From an uncultured Aquimarina sp. (GTDB lineage Bacteria; Bacteroidota; Bacteroidia; Flavobacteriales; Flavobacteriaceae), in assembly GCA_947500545.1 (NCBI GenBank), contig CANMSO010000008.1, positions 1-64,000 of the forward strand: a stretch of 64,000 nucleotides of DNA. Reading direction: 5' to 3'. Shown here piece by piece: positions 1-9,405 of this stretch. How positions within the stretch are numbered: position 1 is the first letter of the stretch; every line of letters starts with the position of its first letter. Position numbers and translations under genes: made by a program. The notes under the pieces are model-generated. The model ran no database searches. It was not told the DNA's origin and was given only the letters and a program-made list of their open reading frames with translations.

Positions 1-283
1 CATTGCCTTCAGCAGTTTTTACCTTTTGTGTAATGTTACTATAAAAAGTTATTTTGTATTTATATTTATGAAATAAGTGGTATATCACAATATCATCTCT
101 AAATATGTCAAAGAAGTAATAGTCAATTAATATAAAATCGTATTCGTTTTTCTGTTCTGATAACCATATATCTTTCCAAGAAAAAAAAACCGTACTTCTT
201 CTTACTCCACTTAACTTTAAATCCTCTAACAAGGATGTACATTGTGATTTTTCCCTCGCCAAAATTGCCACTTTATTCGTCAT
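1..283 (-). CDS. N-terminal part of a receiver-like protein, cut by the window edge
   Basis: An open frame runs leftwards from an ATG at 281-283 off the edge, giving 94 residues. It begins MTNKVAILAREKSQC, and a hydrophobic strand then ends in FILIDYYFFD, which resembles the phospho-acceptor strand of a response-regulator receiver domain. The output domain would lie outside the window, so the family is only a guess. Upstream (484-540) there is a -7 box TAGTTTTG and a two-box 21-bp-period operator shared with the two ABM genes. Further upstream (687-734) lies one triple-box element. The gene may therefore belong to the same regulatory circuits as the accessory genes to its right. Confidence 0.5.
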   Translation of the reverse strand, partial: MTNKVAILAREKSQCTSLLEDLKLSGVRRSTVFFSWKDIWLSEQKNEYDFILIDYYFFDIFRDDIVIYHLFHKYKYKITFYSNITQKVKTAEGN

Positions 284-483
284 AAAATCTTAAATTTTTT
301 TGTACTGTAAGCTCAAAAATCTCGTTGCTACTTTTTTTAAAATCTTAGCATCTACATACTAAGGTGAAAAATAAGCGTGCCCTTACTTAATTTGTAAATT
401 GAGGTCATTATGGGAGAATATCAAATTTGACCTATCCAACTTAATACCAAGATAACGGCACGCATATCGTTATTATTTATAGA

Positions 484-540
484 CAAAACTATCTTCATTT
501 TTCATGCTAAAACATGGATAATTATCTACTAAGCATGGAT
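484..540 (-). promoter_or_regulatory. Promoter with two-box 21-bp operator (ATGGAT-N15-ATGGAT)
   Basis: On the + strand ATGGAT lies at 514-519 and 535-540, exactly 21 bp apart. Read on the minus strand, TTTG starts 32 nt after the start of the proximal box and belongs to a perfect TAnnTTTG -7 box, TAGTTTTG (484-491). The same geometry occurs before both ABM genes (9349-9405, 23374-23430). It would serve the gene at 1-283 with a leader of about 195 nt. Confidence 0.55.
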
Positions 541-686
541 AATTTTATTTTGCGTTTTGATAAGGATTGCATTTGTCTATGTAATACTTTAAATTATAAA
601 TGATGAGATTAAAAAACTTGGGTTTCAGTTTCAGTTTTAATTTCTACGCTAATATTCATCCTATTTATCTATTCTTATAAAAAAAT

Positions 687-734
687 GTGTTTAAGCGTGT
701 TAAAATGGGGACTAAAAAATGCTTTTAAGGGACT
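687..734 (-). promoter_or_regulatory. Triple-box 21-bp element, copy A
   Basis: On the minus strand AGTCCC (729-734) and AGTCCC (708-713) are followed by AAACAC (687-692), with starts 21 bp apart. The T-rich tract after box 3 also matches copies B and C. The -7-like box is the weakest of the seven copies (ATTA where others have TTTG or TTCG). The nearest gene in this direction is the one ending at the left edge. Confidence 0.55.
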
Positions 735-1018
735 TTGTAAAATAGTTTTTCGCAAGTATTTATATGTTAAATATTTATTGATATTCCCATTTGATAATAT
801 AGGTTAAAGTCGTTTTGTTAGAGAGGGACTCCAGAATTAAGATGCGAAAAAAGTTGCTGACTCAGTAAAAAGACTATAAGTCTTAATCTAGAGTAGATGA
901 TCCAGTTAAACAAGACTGAACTACAAATAGTAGACAAGCATATTAAAACTATTGAAAATTTGATAAAACAACCCGTTGGAACGTTTTAAAGAAAAGAGAA
1001 GTAAGGCTGTGAGTAATT

Positions 1019-1545
1019 GTGGGGCAACATCATATGATCACTGTCAAACCAATGACATCATATAAAGACATCCCTCGAGTTTTCAAATACCTTAAGTTGT
1101 GCATTGTGGACATCATTGATTTAGACCTTGTTCCACGAAAAAACGACGGAAACCGTTGTTGTAAATCCCCGCCGTTGTTAATAAACCTAAAACTAACTAA
1201 AAGAACTTACCCTTATAAGACTAATATTTGATTTGGCCCTACACCATCACTTCATCGAGCATGCTTTTTGTTGTATAAACCGTTCTTGATAACAAAGATG
1301 GGGTTTTGGTATAAGACCGAATCATAAAATGTGTCCATATCGGCTAAAACCGGGACAAATAGTCTGTTAAAAGTGATAGGGGCATGAAAGATGTATTTTT
1401 GAACATCGTTTGTTTATTGTCATTCCCGACACTAACCGTTCTTTTTTCCCTTACAAAGACATATAGTACTTACCTGTTCTATTATCCCAAAAACATTGTA
1501 TGCTATCCCACTTTTAATGAGTTTTAGCACTAATTATTGGATACT
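1019..1545 (+). repeat. Diverged non-coding repeat, first copy
   Basis: This stretch is a diverged copy of 3120-3625. Shared blocks include the phrases around 1050 and 3128, the block at 1330-1440 and 3415-3520 (cggctaaaaccgggacaaa, then tgttaaaagtgata), and the ATCCC boxes with AATTATTGG at the end. Two short open frames inside are not conserved in the second copy and I do not call them genes. The stretch from 284 to 1018 holds only the regulatory sites listed separately. Confidence 0.65.
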
Positions 1546-1567
1546 TTTCTTGTATGATCATTCTTTG
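1483..1567 (+). promoter_or_regulatory. Triple-box 21-bp element, copy G, with -7-like box
   Basis: TATCCC (1483-1488), TATCCC (1504-1509) and TAGCAC (1525-1530) are spaced exactly 21 bp. AATTATTGG follows, and TTTG (1564-1567) starts 39 nt after the start of box 3. The gene it once served is the LRR scrap just downstream. Confidence 0.65.
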
Positions 1568-1599
1568 TTTTTGATTAATATACTAAAAGCTCATGGAGT

Positions 1600-1718
1600 G
1601 GATTTTTCATTCTTAGTTCTTTTGGAGATCGGTTCATCAAATTTCGCCGGTCATGCCCAAGTTCAAAACGGGCGATAGATTCCCGGCGGCGGACATTTTG
1701 GGATACAAGATCACTCCC
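1600..1718 (+). pseudogene. 5' scrap of a BspA-like LRR surface protein gene
   Basis: From 1659 one frame reads KFKTGDRFPAADILGYKITP, which matches the mature N-terminus of the LRR proteins downstream (VGDQFTVGNLEYKITS at 3676, VGDEFSFDGIKYRITS at 10100). The expected signal peptide upstream is degraded and out of frame, and no repeats follow. A triple-box promoter element still precedes it. It appears to be the first, most decayed member of the LRR family. Confidence 0.6.
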
Positions 1719-1767
1719 ATGTTTCTATCCCAAGACAGGGAAACAATTATGAAATATAAAATAAGAT

Positions 1768-2799
1768 ATGTATATAAAAAAAGACACATCAGAAGAAATG
1801 GATTTAGGACAACTGTCCAAACTTAGAGGAAGCGCAATTAATATATTTTGTAACTGGGGTTGTAATAGTTTGAAAGCCATATATCACCTTTTTATTTTAT
1901 TTGTTCTCTTCCTAAGAGCCCATTTTTTTAAGTTTTGTTTGGCGACTATATTAGGTATTGGGCTTGGGAGTTACATGGATTATGGTAGATCACGTATGTA
2001 TAGATCTTCTATGATTGTACAACCTAATTTTAACAGTGCACGGCAACTATATAATAATATTGAATTTTACAATGAATTGGTAGAGCAAGGAGAAAATGAA
2101 AAGTTGGCAGAAGTATTACATATTCCGAAGTCAGCAGCAAAAAGTATAACAAATATTGAAATAATGGCATTAATAAATGAAGAACGAAAAATTATAAAGT
2201 TTGATGAGTTTATTGAAGATAAGGATTCTATTACACGAAAGAGCATAAATTATGAAAATTACTTAAAGAACTTTAATGAAATTAATGCAGAATTTTATAA
2301 AATTCAAATAGAGGCGACAGCACCTGAAATAGCAAAGCAATGCCAAGAGGTAATAGTAGCCTCTATAGAAACCAATGAATATTTCAAGCTTCAAAAAAAG
2401 GTTAATGATGATAATTTGGCAGTTAGAGATACTATGATTAGCGAACAGCTAAAGGAAATCAATAAATTACAATCGTTTTATAAAGAAATAAGAGTTTTAG
2501 AAGCACAACAATCGGTAGGGGGAACTAATATTAATTTGGCAGATAGTAAAATAAAGCAAGCCCCAGAATTTGAGTTATTCGAACAATTAGAAAAATTAAA
2601 AGAAGAAAAAACTGAGGTAAACATAGAGAAGATAAATACAAAAAATATCATCAATATAGTTTCTGATTTTCCTAATAGAGGAAAATTGATAAATGACTTA
2701 AGATTTAAAAAAATAGTACAAATGCCTGCATTATTTGTGGTTATTCTATTTTTAATATTAATAATGTCGACCTTTAATAGGTACCTGGCTAGATATTAG
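1768..2799 (+). CDS. Wzz-like inner-membrane chain-length or tyrosine-kinase-adaptor protein
   Basis: This 343-residue protein has a membrane segment near residues 37-65 and a second at the extreme C-terminus (residues about 317-335). A charged, helical periplasmic middle lies between them, with the phrase VQPNFNSARQLYNNIEFYNELV. Two terminal membrane helices around a coiled periplasmic domain is the layout of Wzz/PCP proteins that set polysaccharide chain length. No kinase domain is present. Starts at 1768 or at the Met 30 nt later are both possible. No glycan genes are visible beside it: it sits alone between LRR gene remnants, so its partner is unknown. Confidence 0.6.
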   Translation: MYIKKDTSEEMDLGQLSKLRGSAINIFCNWGCNSLKAIYHLFILFVLFLRAHFFKFCLATILGIGLGSYMDYGRSRMYRSSMIVQPNFNSARQLYNNIEFYNELVEQGENEKLAEVLHIPKSAAKSITNIEIMALINEERKIIKFDEFIEDKDSITRKSINYENYLKNFNEINAEFYKIQIEATAPEIAKQCQEVIVASIETNEYFKLQKKVNDDNLAVRDTMISEQLKEINKLQSFYKEIRVLEAQQSVGGTNINLADSKIKQAPEFELFEQLEKLKEEKTEVNIEKINTKNIINIVSDFPNRGKLINDLRFKKIVQMPALFVVILFLILIMSTFNRYLARY

Positions 2800-3119
2800 A
2801 TATAGTAAATAGTATCAGTTATTAAATGGTGTAAGCCCTTGGAGAATGTTATTTAGTGCATTTCGGTAATTATCGGAGTCGAAGAAGTTCATTAGCGCTT
2901 ATCTTCCCCTATGTTTGTAGTGAATAAGTTTCTTTAGACTTGAATAAATGAATAAGTATTAAATTTAGAAGAAGAAATAGTAAAACAATTGCTTAAGTAT
3001 AATACGGTGGAGTTGTGGTGAAGATTTACTCGTTTTGTAGATTTCAGAATTTCAAGAAATTCTTCTTTTAATACTGTAAATTCATTTGATGAGTGATATG
3101 ATATCAACATCGTATAATC
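2800..3119. other. Intergenic stretch without a recognisable gene
   Basis: AT-rich DNA between the Wzz-like gene and the second copy of the upstream repeat. I see no open frame with codon structure, no RNA gene and no convincing terminator. Confidence 0.5.
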
Positions 3120-3625
3120 CCTGTTAAACCAATGACATCATATAAAGGCATACATCAGGTTTTTAAATACTTTTGAACTGTATATTTTAGGCATCTTTGG
3201 TATCGGATCTTGTCCTACAAAAAACGACGGGAACCATTATTGTAAATCCCCGTCGTTACTATTAACTCAACAAATCATGAAAACATTTACCCTTTATAAG
3301 ACCAACAATGGTTGATTTGTCTCCACGACATCACTCCATTGGGAATACTTTTGTAGAGTGCAACCTTCATTATATCTACAAAAATGGTGTTTAGTACGGA
3401 AGAGGACAATAAAATGTGCCCATATCGGCTAAAACCGGGACAAACAGGTTGTTAAAAGTGATATAGGCATGAAAGACATATTTTTTGAACATCGTTTGTT
3501 TATTGTCGTTCCCGACACTGACTAGGGGTGTATAGTACCCGCTTGTTCCATTATCCCAAAAACCCAGTATACTATCCCATTTTCAAGAAGGTTCAGCACT
3601 AATTATTGGATTTTTCTGCTACATG
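3120..3625 (+). repeat. Diverged non-coding repeat, second copy
   Basis: Counterpart of 1019-1545, sharing the same order of conserved blocks and ending in triple-box element F and AATTATTGG. Here the module still leads into an LRR gene start at 3676. Conservation without a shared reading frame points to an inherited long leader or flank of this gene family. Confidence 0.65.
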
Positions 3626-3636
3626 GACATTATTTG
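3552..3636 (+). promoter_or_regulatory. Triple-box 21-bp element, copy F, with -7-like box
   Basis: TATCCC (3552-3557), TATCCC (3573-3578) and CAGCAC (3594-3599) are each 21 bp apart. TTTG (3633-3636) starts 39 nt after the start of box 3. The LRR gene start at 3676 would have a leader of roughly 35 nt. Confidence 0.7.
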
Positions 3637-3675
3637 TAGTTAAAACAATATTCAAAAAGCAAAAAAAACATCAAA

Positions 3676-4112
3676 ATGAAAAAACAATTACAATTAATAC
3701 TACCTGTCATCTTTATGATATTGACAAGCCTTACCGGGTATGGTCAAAATGTAGGGGACCAATTTACCGTTGGTAACCTTGAATACAAAATCACTTCTGC
3801 AACCAAAGTCGAGATTGCGGACTATACCGGTACGACCACAGAAGTAACCATCCCCCCAACGGTGGATAATGGCCCGAACACCTATACGGTGACCGCTAGG
3901 TGTATCCCAACCCCGTACAAGATTACATCAACATTGCATTGGGTGATGGTGAAACGTTACAACAGGTAAATATATACAATACCCAGGGTGCCCATGTGCA
4001 TTCCGCGCGCACCTTACAAATAGATGTGAGTCATTTGCCCAGCGATATGCATATACTGGAAATAACAACCCAAACAGGGGCCAAAGCAGTTAAAAAAATA
4101 GTCATAAAATAA
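3676..4112 (+). pseudogene. Collapsed BspA-like LRR protein: both ends kept, repeats lost, frameshifted
   Basis: The first frame (3676-3969) encodes a signal peptide (MKKQLQLILPVIFMILTSLT) and the mature start up to YTVTA. It then runs out of frame. A second frame from about 3901 to 4112 encodes YPNPVQDYINIALGDG and ends in KKIVIK, a T9SS type A C-terminal sorting domain. In the intact relatives several hundred residues of LRR_5 repeats lie between these ends. The junction near 3895-3903 therefore looks like an internal deletion between repeats that also changed frame. It is followed within 7 nt by the next LRR gene. Confidence 0.75.
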
Positions 4113-4118
4113 AAAAAC

Positions 4119-7100
4119 ATGAAAAAGCAACTTCAAATAATAGCATGTACCGTTTGTATGGTGCTAGTGGGCCTTACGGGCTATGGGCAGACATTTACAG
4201 TTGAAAACATCACATATCAAGTGATCCCCGGTTCCTCCGATACTGTGGCCATAACTGACAATACAGATACAAATAGGGAGGACTTTACCGTACCTGGGAG
4301 CGTAACCTATAATGGCACCGACTTCAGTGTCACCGTTATTTGGGCCGATGCTTTTGCAAACAGCGGATTGACCAGTGTGATTATTCCCGAGAGCGTTACC
4401 GATATTGGTGCCAATGCTTTTACCGGCAACCCAGATCTTGCTACGGTGGTGTCAAAGCCCACTGATCCTCCATCCCTTGATTCAAGTGCATTTGATGACA
4501 GGAGCCAAATAGACCTGATAGTTCCTTTAGGCACTATAGATGCTTATAAAAACCAGTTCGCCCTCAATGGGTGGCTGGACTTCAGAGACATCACGGAAGA
4601 AGAAAGCAGCAGTCCCGATGAGTTCGAATATGAAGTAGTAGCTGGCTCCAACACGGCAAGGATCACGGGTTATATAGGTATGGCCACCAGTGTGGACATC
4701 CCCGGGACCATAAATGGCCATACGGTTACCCATATCGGGGACGGTGTTTTTAAAAGCAAAGGATTGACCAGTGTGACCATACCTACCAGTGTGACCCACA
4801 TCGGGGATAAAGCTTTTCAGGACAACGACTTTACCAGTGTGACCCTACCGAATAATCTGATCCACATCGGAATAGGAGCTTTTAGTTTCAGCGGATTAAC
4901 TGGACATCTTGAAATTCCCGATAGTGTGGAAAGTATCGGGGAAGACGCTTTTAATAATAGGGACCCAAATAGGGTCAACAACCCCAACCCCGACCTCAAC
5001 ACTGGCCGTATTACAAGTTTGACCTTTACAGGCGTTAGTAAGTTGACCAGTATCGCGGATCGGGCTTTTGCAGGCCAAAACGTGAAAAGATTGGACATAC
5101 CGGACAGCGTTACCAGTATCGGGAACGGTGCTTTTTCGGACAACGGCATGAACCGTGTGGCCATTGGTAAGGGCGTTACCACTATTGGGAGTAGTGCTTT
5201 TAAGAACAACGGCTTGACCCAGGTCACCATACCGAATAGTGTGACCGAATTGGGGAATACTGTTTTTGAGAATAGCGGAAGATTTACGATAGTGGGGATG
5301 GAGCACACTGATTCCCCACCGAATATTCAGGACCGCTCCTTTTTTTTGGGAGCGGATATTGCGAACCCAAAAGGTCGTAAGGACATACGTTTGATCGTTC
5401 CCAGGGGTGCCTTAGATCTTTACAAAGAACCGGGCACAGACATTTTTCTTGCCGCTTGGAGAGGTTTCAAAAGCATTGAGGAAGAACCGACCATTGGCGC
5501 CACCTTTAGCTTCCCGGACTTTCAATTTGATGGCGATGCCATAACTTATGAAATAACCTCGGACTCGGATAGAACTGTGAGAGTGGTCTCAAGAGATGCC
5601 AGAAGCCCGATTGATGTGAGGATACCCGAAACAGTGTTTAATGGACTCCCCTATACCGTTACCGCTATTAAGGAGAACGCTTTTAAGGACAATGGATTGA
5701 CCAGTGTAAAGCTTCCCGAAAGCATTATCCATATCAGCCTTGGTGCTTTTGAGAACAACCAAATTGAGGAGATCAACATACCGGGTAAGGTGGAGTTTAT
5801 TGGAACAAGGGCTTTTAAGAACAGTGGATTGACCGGACATCTTGAAATTCCCAACAGCGTTACCACTGTCAAGGGGGGTGTTTTTTCGGCCAACCAATTG
5901 ACCAGTGTGACCATACCGAGCAGTCTGGATACTATTGGTAACGGTATGTTTCATACCAACTTATTGACCAGTGTGACCATTCCCAAAAGCGTTACCCATA
6001 TTGAAAATGGGTCTTTTGTCAACAACCCGAGCCTTTCCAGAATTGTGTTGGAGCAAGAGAATGCCAGCTTATTAAAACTCGAGCAAGACGTCTTTCTTAT
6101 CGGAGCCCCTTTTAACATTCAAGATAATCGCGGAAACATAGATGTGGTCGTTCCCAGAAGTGTACCTCCCGGTAAGAACAAACTGCGGTATTCGAGCGGT
6201 TTGCTGCGGGACGAAGGTTTTAAATCCATTACGGAAGTAGGGGACATCGAAAAGACCTTTAAAATTGAAGGCATCACCTACAAAATAACGGAATTCAACC
6301 CCAACACGGTCACTATAATCGACAATGAAAATACAGGAGACCTTACCATACCCACGGAGGTGGAAGTCTCTGAAAAGGAGGCGGGACTCTCTGAAAGTGA
6401 CACTATGATTGAATTTACGGTTGCCGGTATTGAGGCCGGTGCTTTTGAAAACAGCCAATTGACTAGTGTGATCATTCCCAAAGACGTTACCGGTATTGGC
6501 GCCAATGCTTTTGCCGGTAACCCGGACCTTGCCACAGTAGAATTGGGGAGTAGTGACGCTCCAGAGCTTGGCACTGACGCCTTTACAGATCGTGATACTA
6601 TGGATGTGATCGTTCCCAATGGCGCGTTCGATAATTATGTACCGGCCTGGGACGACCTTGGGTTCAGATCCATCAAGGCAAAAGTAAATATTGGCGATAC
6701 CTTTACCGTTGAGCGTGATGCCAACACCGCTGTTGTCAAATATCAGGTATCCGCATTCGGCACCACCAATACCGTTACAGTAATAAAAAATGAAGACGAC
6801 GATCGTCGTTTTTTGGAAATATTCGATTTCGTAGAACATGTGGGACATGTGTTCAAGGTCACCAAAATTGGTGAGGACGCTTTTGTTGGACGAAATTTAG
6901 TTGGCACTCTTATCATACCTGATGGCGTGGAAAGTATTGGGGGAAGTGCTTTTTCGGGCAACAGTTTGACCGAGGTCAACATACCTAACAGTGTGATCAG
7001 CATTGAGGGTGGTGCTTTTCAGGGCAACCTATTGACCAGTACGACCATTCCCGAAAGTGTTACCGGTATTGGGGATGATGCTTTTGCGAACAACGAATTG

Positions 7101-8366
7101 ACCAGTGTGGTGATTGGTCAGAACGTGACCCGTATCGGGGCCAGTGTTTTTGCTTACAACCTATTGACCAGTGTAGCCATTCCCAACAGCGTTACCGGTA
7201 TCGGTGCCGGTGCTTTTCGTTACAACGAATTGACCCATGTGGTGATTGGTCGGAGCGTGACCGATATCGGGGATGATGCCTTTCAGGGCAACCTATTGAC
7301 CAGTGTGATCATACCTGAAAACGTTACCGGTATTGGTGCCAATGCTTTTACCGACAATCCTGACCTTGGTACAGTGGCGTCAATGGTCTTACTTCCCCCA
7401 TCGATCGAAGCAAGCACCTTTACAAATGCAGACCGTGGTCAAATAGATTTGATCGTTTCCTCGTCCCCCCCTCCTGGAAGGATCAGGGCCAACTACGAAG
7501 ATGCCGGGTGGACAGGGTTTAGGTCCATCAGGGAAGGGGTCGGAGTCTCAATAGAGGCGCCTTCGGAAACAGTTGGTTTATCGGTCTTTACGGTCACCTT
7601 TCGGTTTGATGCAGATGTGACGGGCTTTGCGATCGATGACATTGATCTGGGTAATGCCGCCGCCAACCATTTTACGGGCAGCGGTTCCATATACACCGTG
7701 GAGATCACACCAAGATCTTGTGATGGTACCATTACCATTGATCTCCCTGCAAATGCAGTGGATATGCCTAATTTCACCAATCTGCCGGCAAGCGCAAGGG
7801 TGGCTTTGGAAGCGGATCCGGACAGCTTTGTGGCCATTGCCCGGGATATTGCCATACAGTTGGATGCCAACGGAAGGGCCACCATCTCACCAGGAGATAT
7901 TGACAACGGCTCCTATGGCTGTGACAGCACACCAGAATTGAGCCTGGACATAGACACCTTTGATTGTAGCAATGTGGGTACCCCGGTGATGGTCACCCTT
8001 ACCGCTTCCCAAGATGACCTAACGGCTAAGGCCACTGCCATGGTGACTGTGTTCGGCAATTGTGGGCCCGGCTCGCCCACTACCGGTTCACCTCTTGTGA
8101 ATTTTAATAGAGGATTTTCCCCAAATGGTGATGGCATTGCCGATAACCTGGTCATAGAAGGCCTAGAAAGATTTAGGGACAACGTGGTGAGAATATATGA
8201 CCTGAGCCAACGATTGCTGTTCAAGGCCCATTATGGCGGACCGGGCGATGCTTGGGACGGTACCCATAAAGGCAGTCTTGTACCCGTTGGCACCTATGTA
8301 TGTGTAATAGACTATAACGAACCGGAGCTGCCCCACGAAACAAAAATGATATATGTCAATTATTGA
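4119..8366 (+). CDS. Giant secreted BspA-like leucine-rich-repeat protein with CHU_C (T9SS type B) sorting domain
   Basis: The 1415-residue protein has a signal peptide (MKKQLQIIACTVCMVLVGLT, cleaved after YGQ). About twenty LRR_5/BspA units follow, of the form SVTxIGxxAFxxNxLTSVxIP, in four blocks separated by beta-rich linkers with the phrase DLIVP or DVIVP. Near residues 1150-1230 lies a bacterial Ig-like domain (VTGFAIDDIDL), then a second Ig-like module. The C-terminus (FSPNGDGIADNLVIEGL to KMIYVNY) is the gliding-motility-associated CHU_C domain that directs T9SS export and surface attachment. BspA proteins bind host or matrix proteins and other cells. The role here is inferred as surface adhesion. 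The coding sequence is clearly richer in G+C than its surroundings, which fits transfer or repeat amplification. Confidence 0.88.
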   Translation: MKKQLQIIACTVCMVLVGLTGYGQTFTVENITYQVIPGSSDTVAITDNTDTNREDFTVPGSVTYNGTDFSVTVIWADAFANSGLTSVIIPESVTDIGANAFTGNPDLATVVSKPTDPPSLDSSAFDDRSQIDLIVPLGTIDAYKNQFALNGWLDFRDITEEESSSPDEFEYEVVAGSNTARITGYIGMATSVDIPGTINGHTVTHIGDGVFKSKGLTSVTIPTSVTHIGDKAFQDNDFTSVTLPNNLIHIGIGAFSFSGLTGHLEIPDSVESIGEDAFNNRDPNRVNNPNPDLNTGRITSLTFTGVSKLTSIADRAFAGQNVKRLDIPDSVTSIGNGAFSDNGMNRVAIGKGVTTIGSSAFKNNGLTQVTIPNSVTELGNTVFENSGRFTIVGMEHTDSPPNIQDRSFFLGADIANPKGRKDIRLIVPRGALDLYKEPGTDIFLAAWRGFKSIEEEPTIGATFSFPDFQFDGDAITYEITSDSDRTVRVVSRDARSPIDVRIPETVFNGLPYTVTAIKENAFKDNGLTSVKLPESIIHISLGAFENNQIEEINIPGKVEFIGTRAFKNSGLTGHLEIPNSVTTVKGGVFSANQLTSVTIPSSLDTIGNGMFHTNLLTSVTIPKSVTHIENGSFVNNPSLSRIVLEQENASLLKLEQDVFLIGAPFNIQDNRGNIDVVVPRSVPPGKNKLRYSSGLLRDEGFKSITEVGDIEKTFKIEGITYKITEFNPNTVTIIDNENTGDLTIPTEVEVSEKEAGLSESDTMIEFTVAGIEAGAFENSQLTSVIIPKDVTGIGANAFAGNPDLATVELGSSDAPELGTDAFTDRDTMDVIVPNGAFDNYVPAWDDLGFRSIKAKVNIGDTFTVERDANTAVVKYQVSAFGTTNTVTVIKNEDDDRRFLEIFDFVEHVGHVFKVTKIGEDAFVGRNLVGTLIIPDGVESIGGSAFSGNSLTEVNIPNSVISIEGGAFQGNLLTSTTIPESVTGIGDDAFANNELTSVVIGQNVTRIGASVFAYNLLTSVAIPNSVTGIGAGAFRYNELTHVVIGRSVTDIGDDAFQGNLLTSVIIPENVTGIGANAFTDNPDLGTVASMVLLPPSIEASTFTNADRGQIDLIVSSSPPPGRIRANYEDAGWTGFRSIREGVGVSIEAPSETVGLSVFTVTFRFDADVTGFAIDDIDLGNAAANHFTGSGSIYTVEITPRSCDGTITIDLPANAVDMPNFTNLPASARVALEADPDSFVAIARDIAIQLDANGRATISPGDIDNGSYGCDSTPELSLDIDTFDCSNVGTPVMVTLTASQDDLTAKATAMVTVFGNCGPGSPTTGSPLVNFNRGFSPNGDGIADNLVIEGLERFRDNVVRIYDLSQRLLFKAHYGGPGDAWDGTHKGSLVPVGTYVCVIDYNEPELPHETKMIYVNY

Positions 8367-8412
8367 TCTTTTCGCTTCTTTAACGGTTGACAGTAACCAA
8401 CAAGAAAAGTAA

Positions 8413-8501
8413 AGAGGTTTTTAAAAAGAAAATAGACGTTTTCACAAGATATGCATCAAAAAATAATTGAGTTTGCTAAACTTGAAAAAAATACAAGCTG
8501 A
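8413..8501 (+). pseudogene. 3' scrap of an AraC-family regulator (duplicate of the one at 21661)
   Basis: One frame reads KRFLKRK, stop, TFSQDMHQKIIEFAKLEKNTS, stop. It aligns with the last 29 residues of the AraC protein ending at 22530 (SRFFKKKVGVSP and FAKLEKNTS). The following bases, through the terminator and the ABM gene on the other strand, are also homologous to 22531-23440. This is therefore one edge of a roughly 1-kb duplicated segment. Confidence 0.75.
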
Positions 8502-8550
8502 CCTCTTGTAGTTATACAACAAGCTTGAATATTTATATATCTATATATCA

Positions 8551-8582
8551 AAAAAGGAGCATCAATTAAAATGCTCCTTTTC
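8551..8582 (-). terminator. Intrinsic terminator of the first ABM gene
   Basis: AAAGGAGCAT and ATGCTCCTTT form a stem around an 8-nt loop, followed on the minus strand by a run of T. The same hairpin follows the second ABM gene at 22579-22611. Confidence 0.8.
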
Positions 8583-8600
8583 TAATTATGGTAAAAGCTA

Positions 8601-9317
8601 TTATTTCGAAGCCAAAATATCTACTTTTTGAATAGCTGTGGCTTTAAAGTCGTTCAGCATAATAGGAGCATTTTCCATAAGTGCAGCGGCTACTTTACCA
8701 GTTAGATGGGCCTCCCTTCCGGAGTCATTGGCAAAAGTGTCAAATATAGCATACGTTGTATCGTCTAATTTAATAGCATACCATGCTAATGTCTCTGGCT
8801 CGTCGACTACCAGTTGCTTTCCAGTCTGAAGGAAATTTTCTACAGCCTCAGATTTTCCTGTTTTAACATTCATAATAACTAATAACCCTTTTTTTTGAGT
8901 TCCGGGTTTATGGTTAGAAGCAATCACATTTACGGGCCGAATACTCACTTTTATATCAAAACCTTCCAATAAATCATCAGCATGAGCTAATAAAGCTTTT
9001 GCAACCTCACCTGTTAAATGCTCTTGTCTACCTGCTTCAACCTCAAAAGTATCATATATACCAAAAGTGCTGTCGTCTATCTGCAAAGCAAACCAGGATA
9101 CCGTTTCAGGCTCTTGAAGTACTAGTGGTAATCCACTAAGTAAAAAATCTTTAACTTCCTTTTCTTTACCAGCTTTGGCTTTCATTGTAACTAATAGTCC
9201 AATTGTTTCTTTCTTTCTGTGTTTCATAATAGTATTGTGTTTTGATTTAGAAAATAGTTGAATTGAAAATCCTAGAATTAAGACCAGGATCATTACTTTA
9301 CTTTTAATAGCATTCAT
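8601..9317 (-). CDS. Tandem ABM-domain protein (antibiotic biosynthesis monooxygenase-like), copy 1
   Basis: 238 residues: a hydrophobic N-terminus (MILVLILGFSIQLFSK), then two ABM-type ferredoxin-like repeats, starting at KKETIGLLVTMKAKAGKE and KKGLLVIMNVKTGKSE. Each has the conserved phrases EPETxxWxAxxxDDxTxxIxDTF and GRxxHLxGxVAxALxxxA. ABM domains are small oxygenase or unknown-function dimers, and here two are fused. An internal ATG at 9225-9227 gives a leaderless 208-aa form. The long start is preferred because the -7 box at 9349-9352 leaves a 25-nt leader, and because several differences from copy 2 in the leader region are silent. Duplicate of the gene at 22630. Confidence 0.78.
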   Translation of the reverse strand: MNAIKSKVMILVLILGFSIQLFSKSKHNTIMKHRKKETIGLLVTMKAKAGKEKEVKDFLLSGLPLVLQEPETVSWFALQIDDSTFGIYDTFEVEAGRQEHLTGEVAKALLAHADDLLEGFDIKVSIRPVNVIASNHKPGTQKKGLLVIMNVKTGKSEAVENFLQTGKQLVVDEPETLAWYAIKLDDTTYAIFDTFANDSGREAHLTGKVAAALMENAPIMLNDFKATAIQKVDILASK

Positions 9318-9348
9318 GTTTTCAATAATTTATCATTTTGTTACTATG

Positions 9349-9405
9349 CAAATTTGTAACTAGTCTAAAGATTGTGGAATGGACATCTGTAATTTATACA
9401 TGGAC
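9349..9405 (-). promoter_or_regulatory. Promoter of ABM copy 1 with two-box operator
   Basis: ATGGAC at 9379-9384 and 9400-9405 on the + strand are 21 bp apart. On the minus strand TTTG (9352 down to 9349) starts 32 nt after the start of the proximal box. The geometry is identical to 484-540 and 23374-23430. Direct repeats at two helical turns near the promoter suit an AraC-type activator. Confidence 0.65.

Noticed and set aside
1019..1231. 70-codon open frame on the + strand
   Set aside because: It lies in the duplicated non-coding leader; the second copy (3120-3300) breaks the frame and no protein features are visible.
1496..1678. 60-codon open frame on the + strand
   Set aside because: It overlaps triple-box element G and the LRR scrap, whose homologous frame is a different one.
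3400..3440. GTCC/GGAC phrases inside the non-coding repeat as an extra operator
   Set aside because: The two half-sites are inverted and not at the 21-bp spacing of the other elements.
4300..7906. Many long antisense frames opposite the large LRR gene
   Set aside because: They mirror the repeat structure and relatively G+C-rich codons of the real gene and have no independent start or domain signals.
4119..8366. CRISPR-like periodicity
   Set aside because: The period is the coding LRR repeat; repeats are degenerate and contiguous, without unique spacers. No CRISPR array or cas gene is visible in the window.
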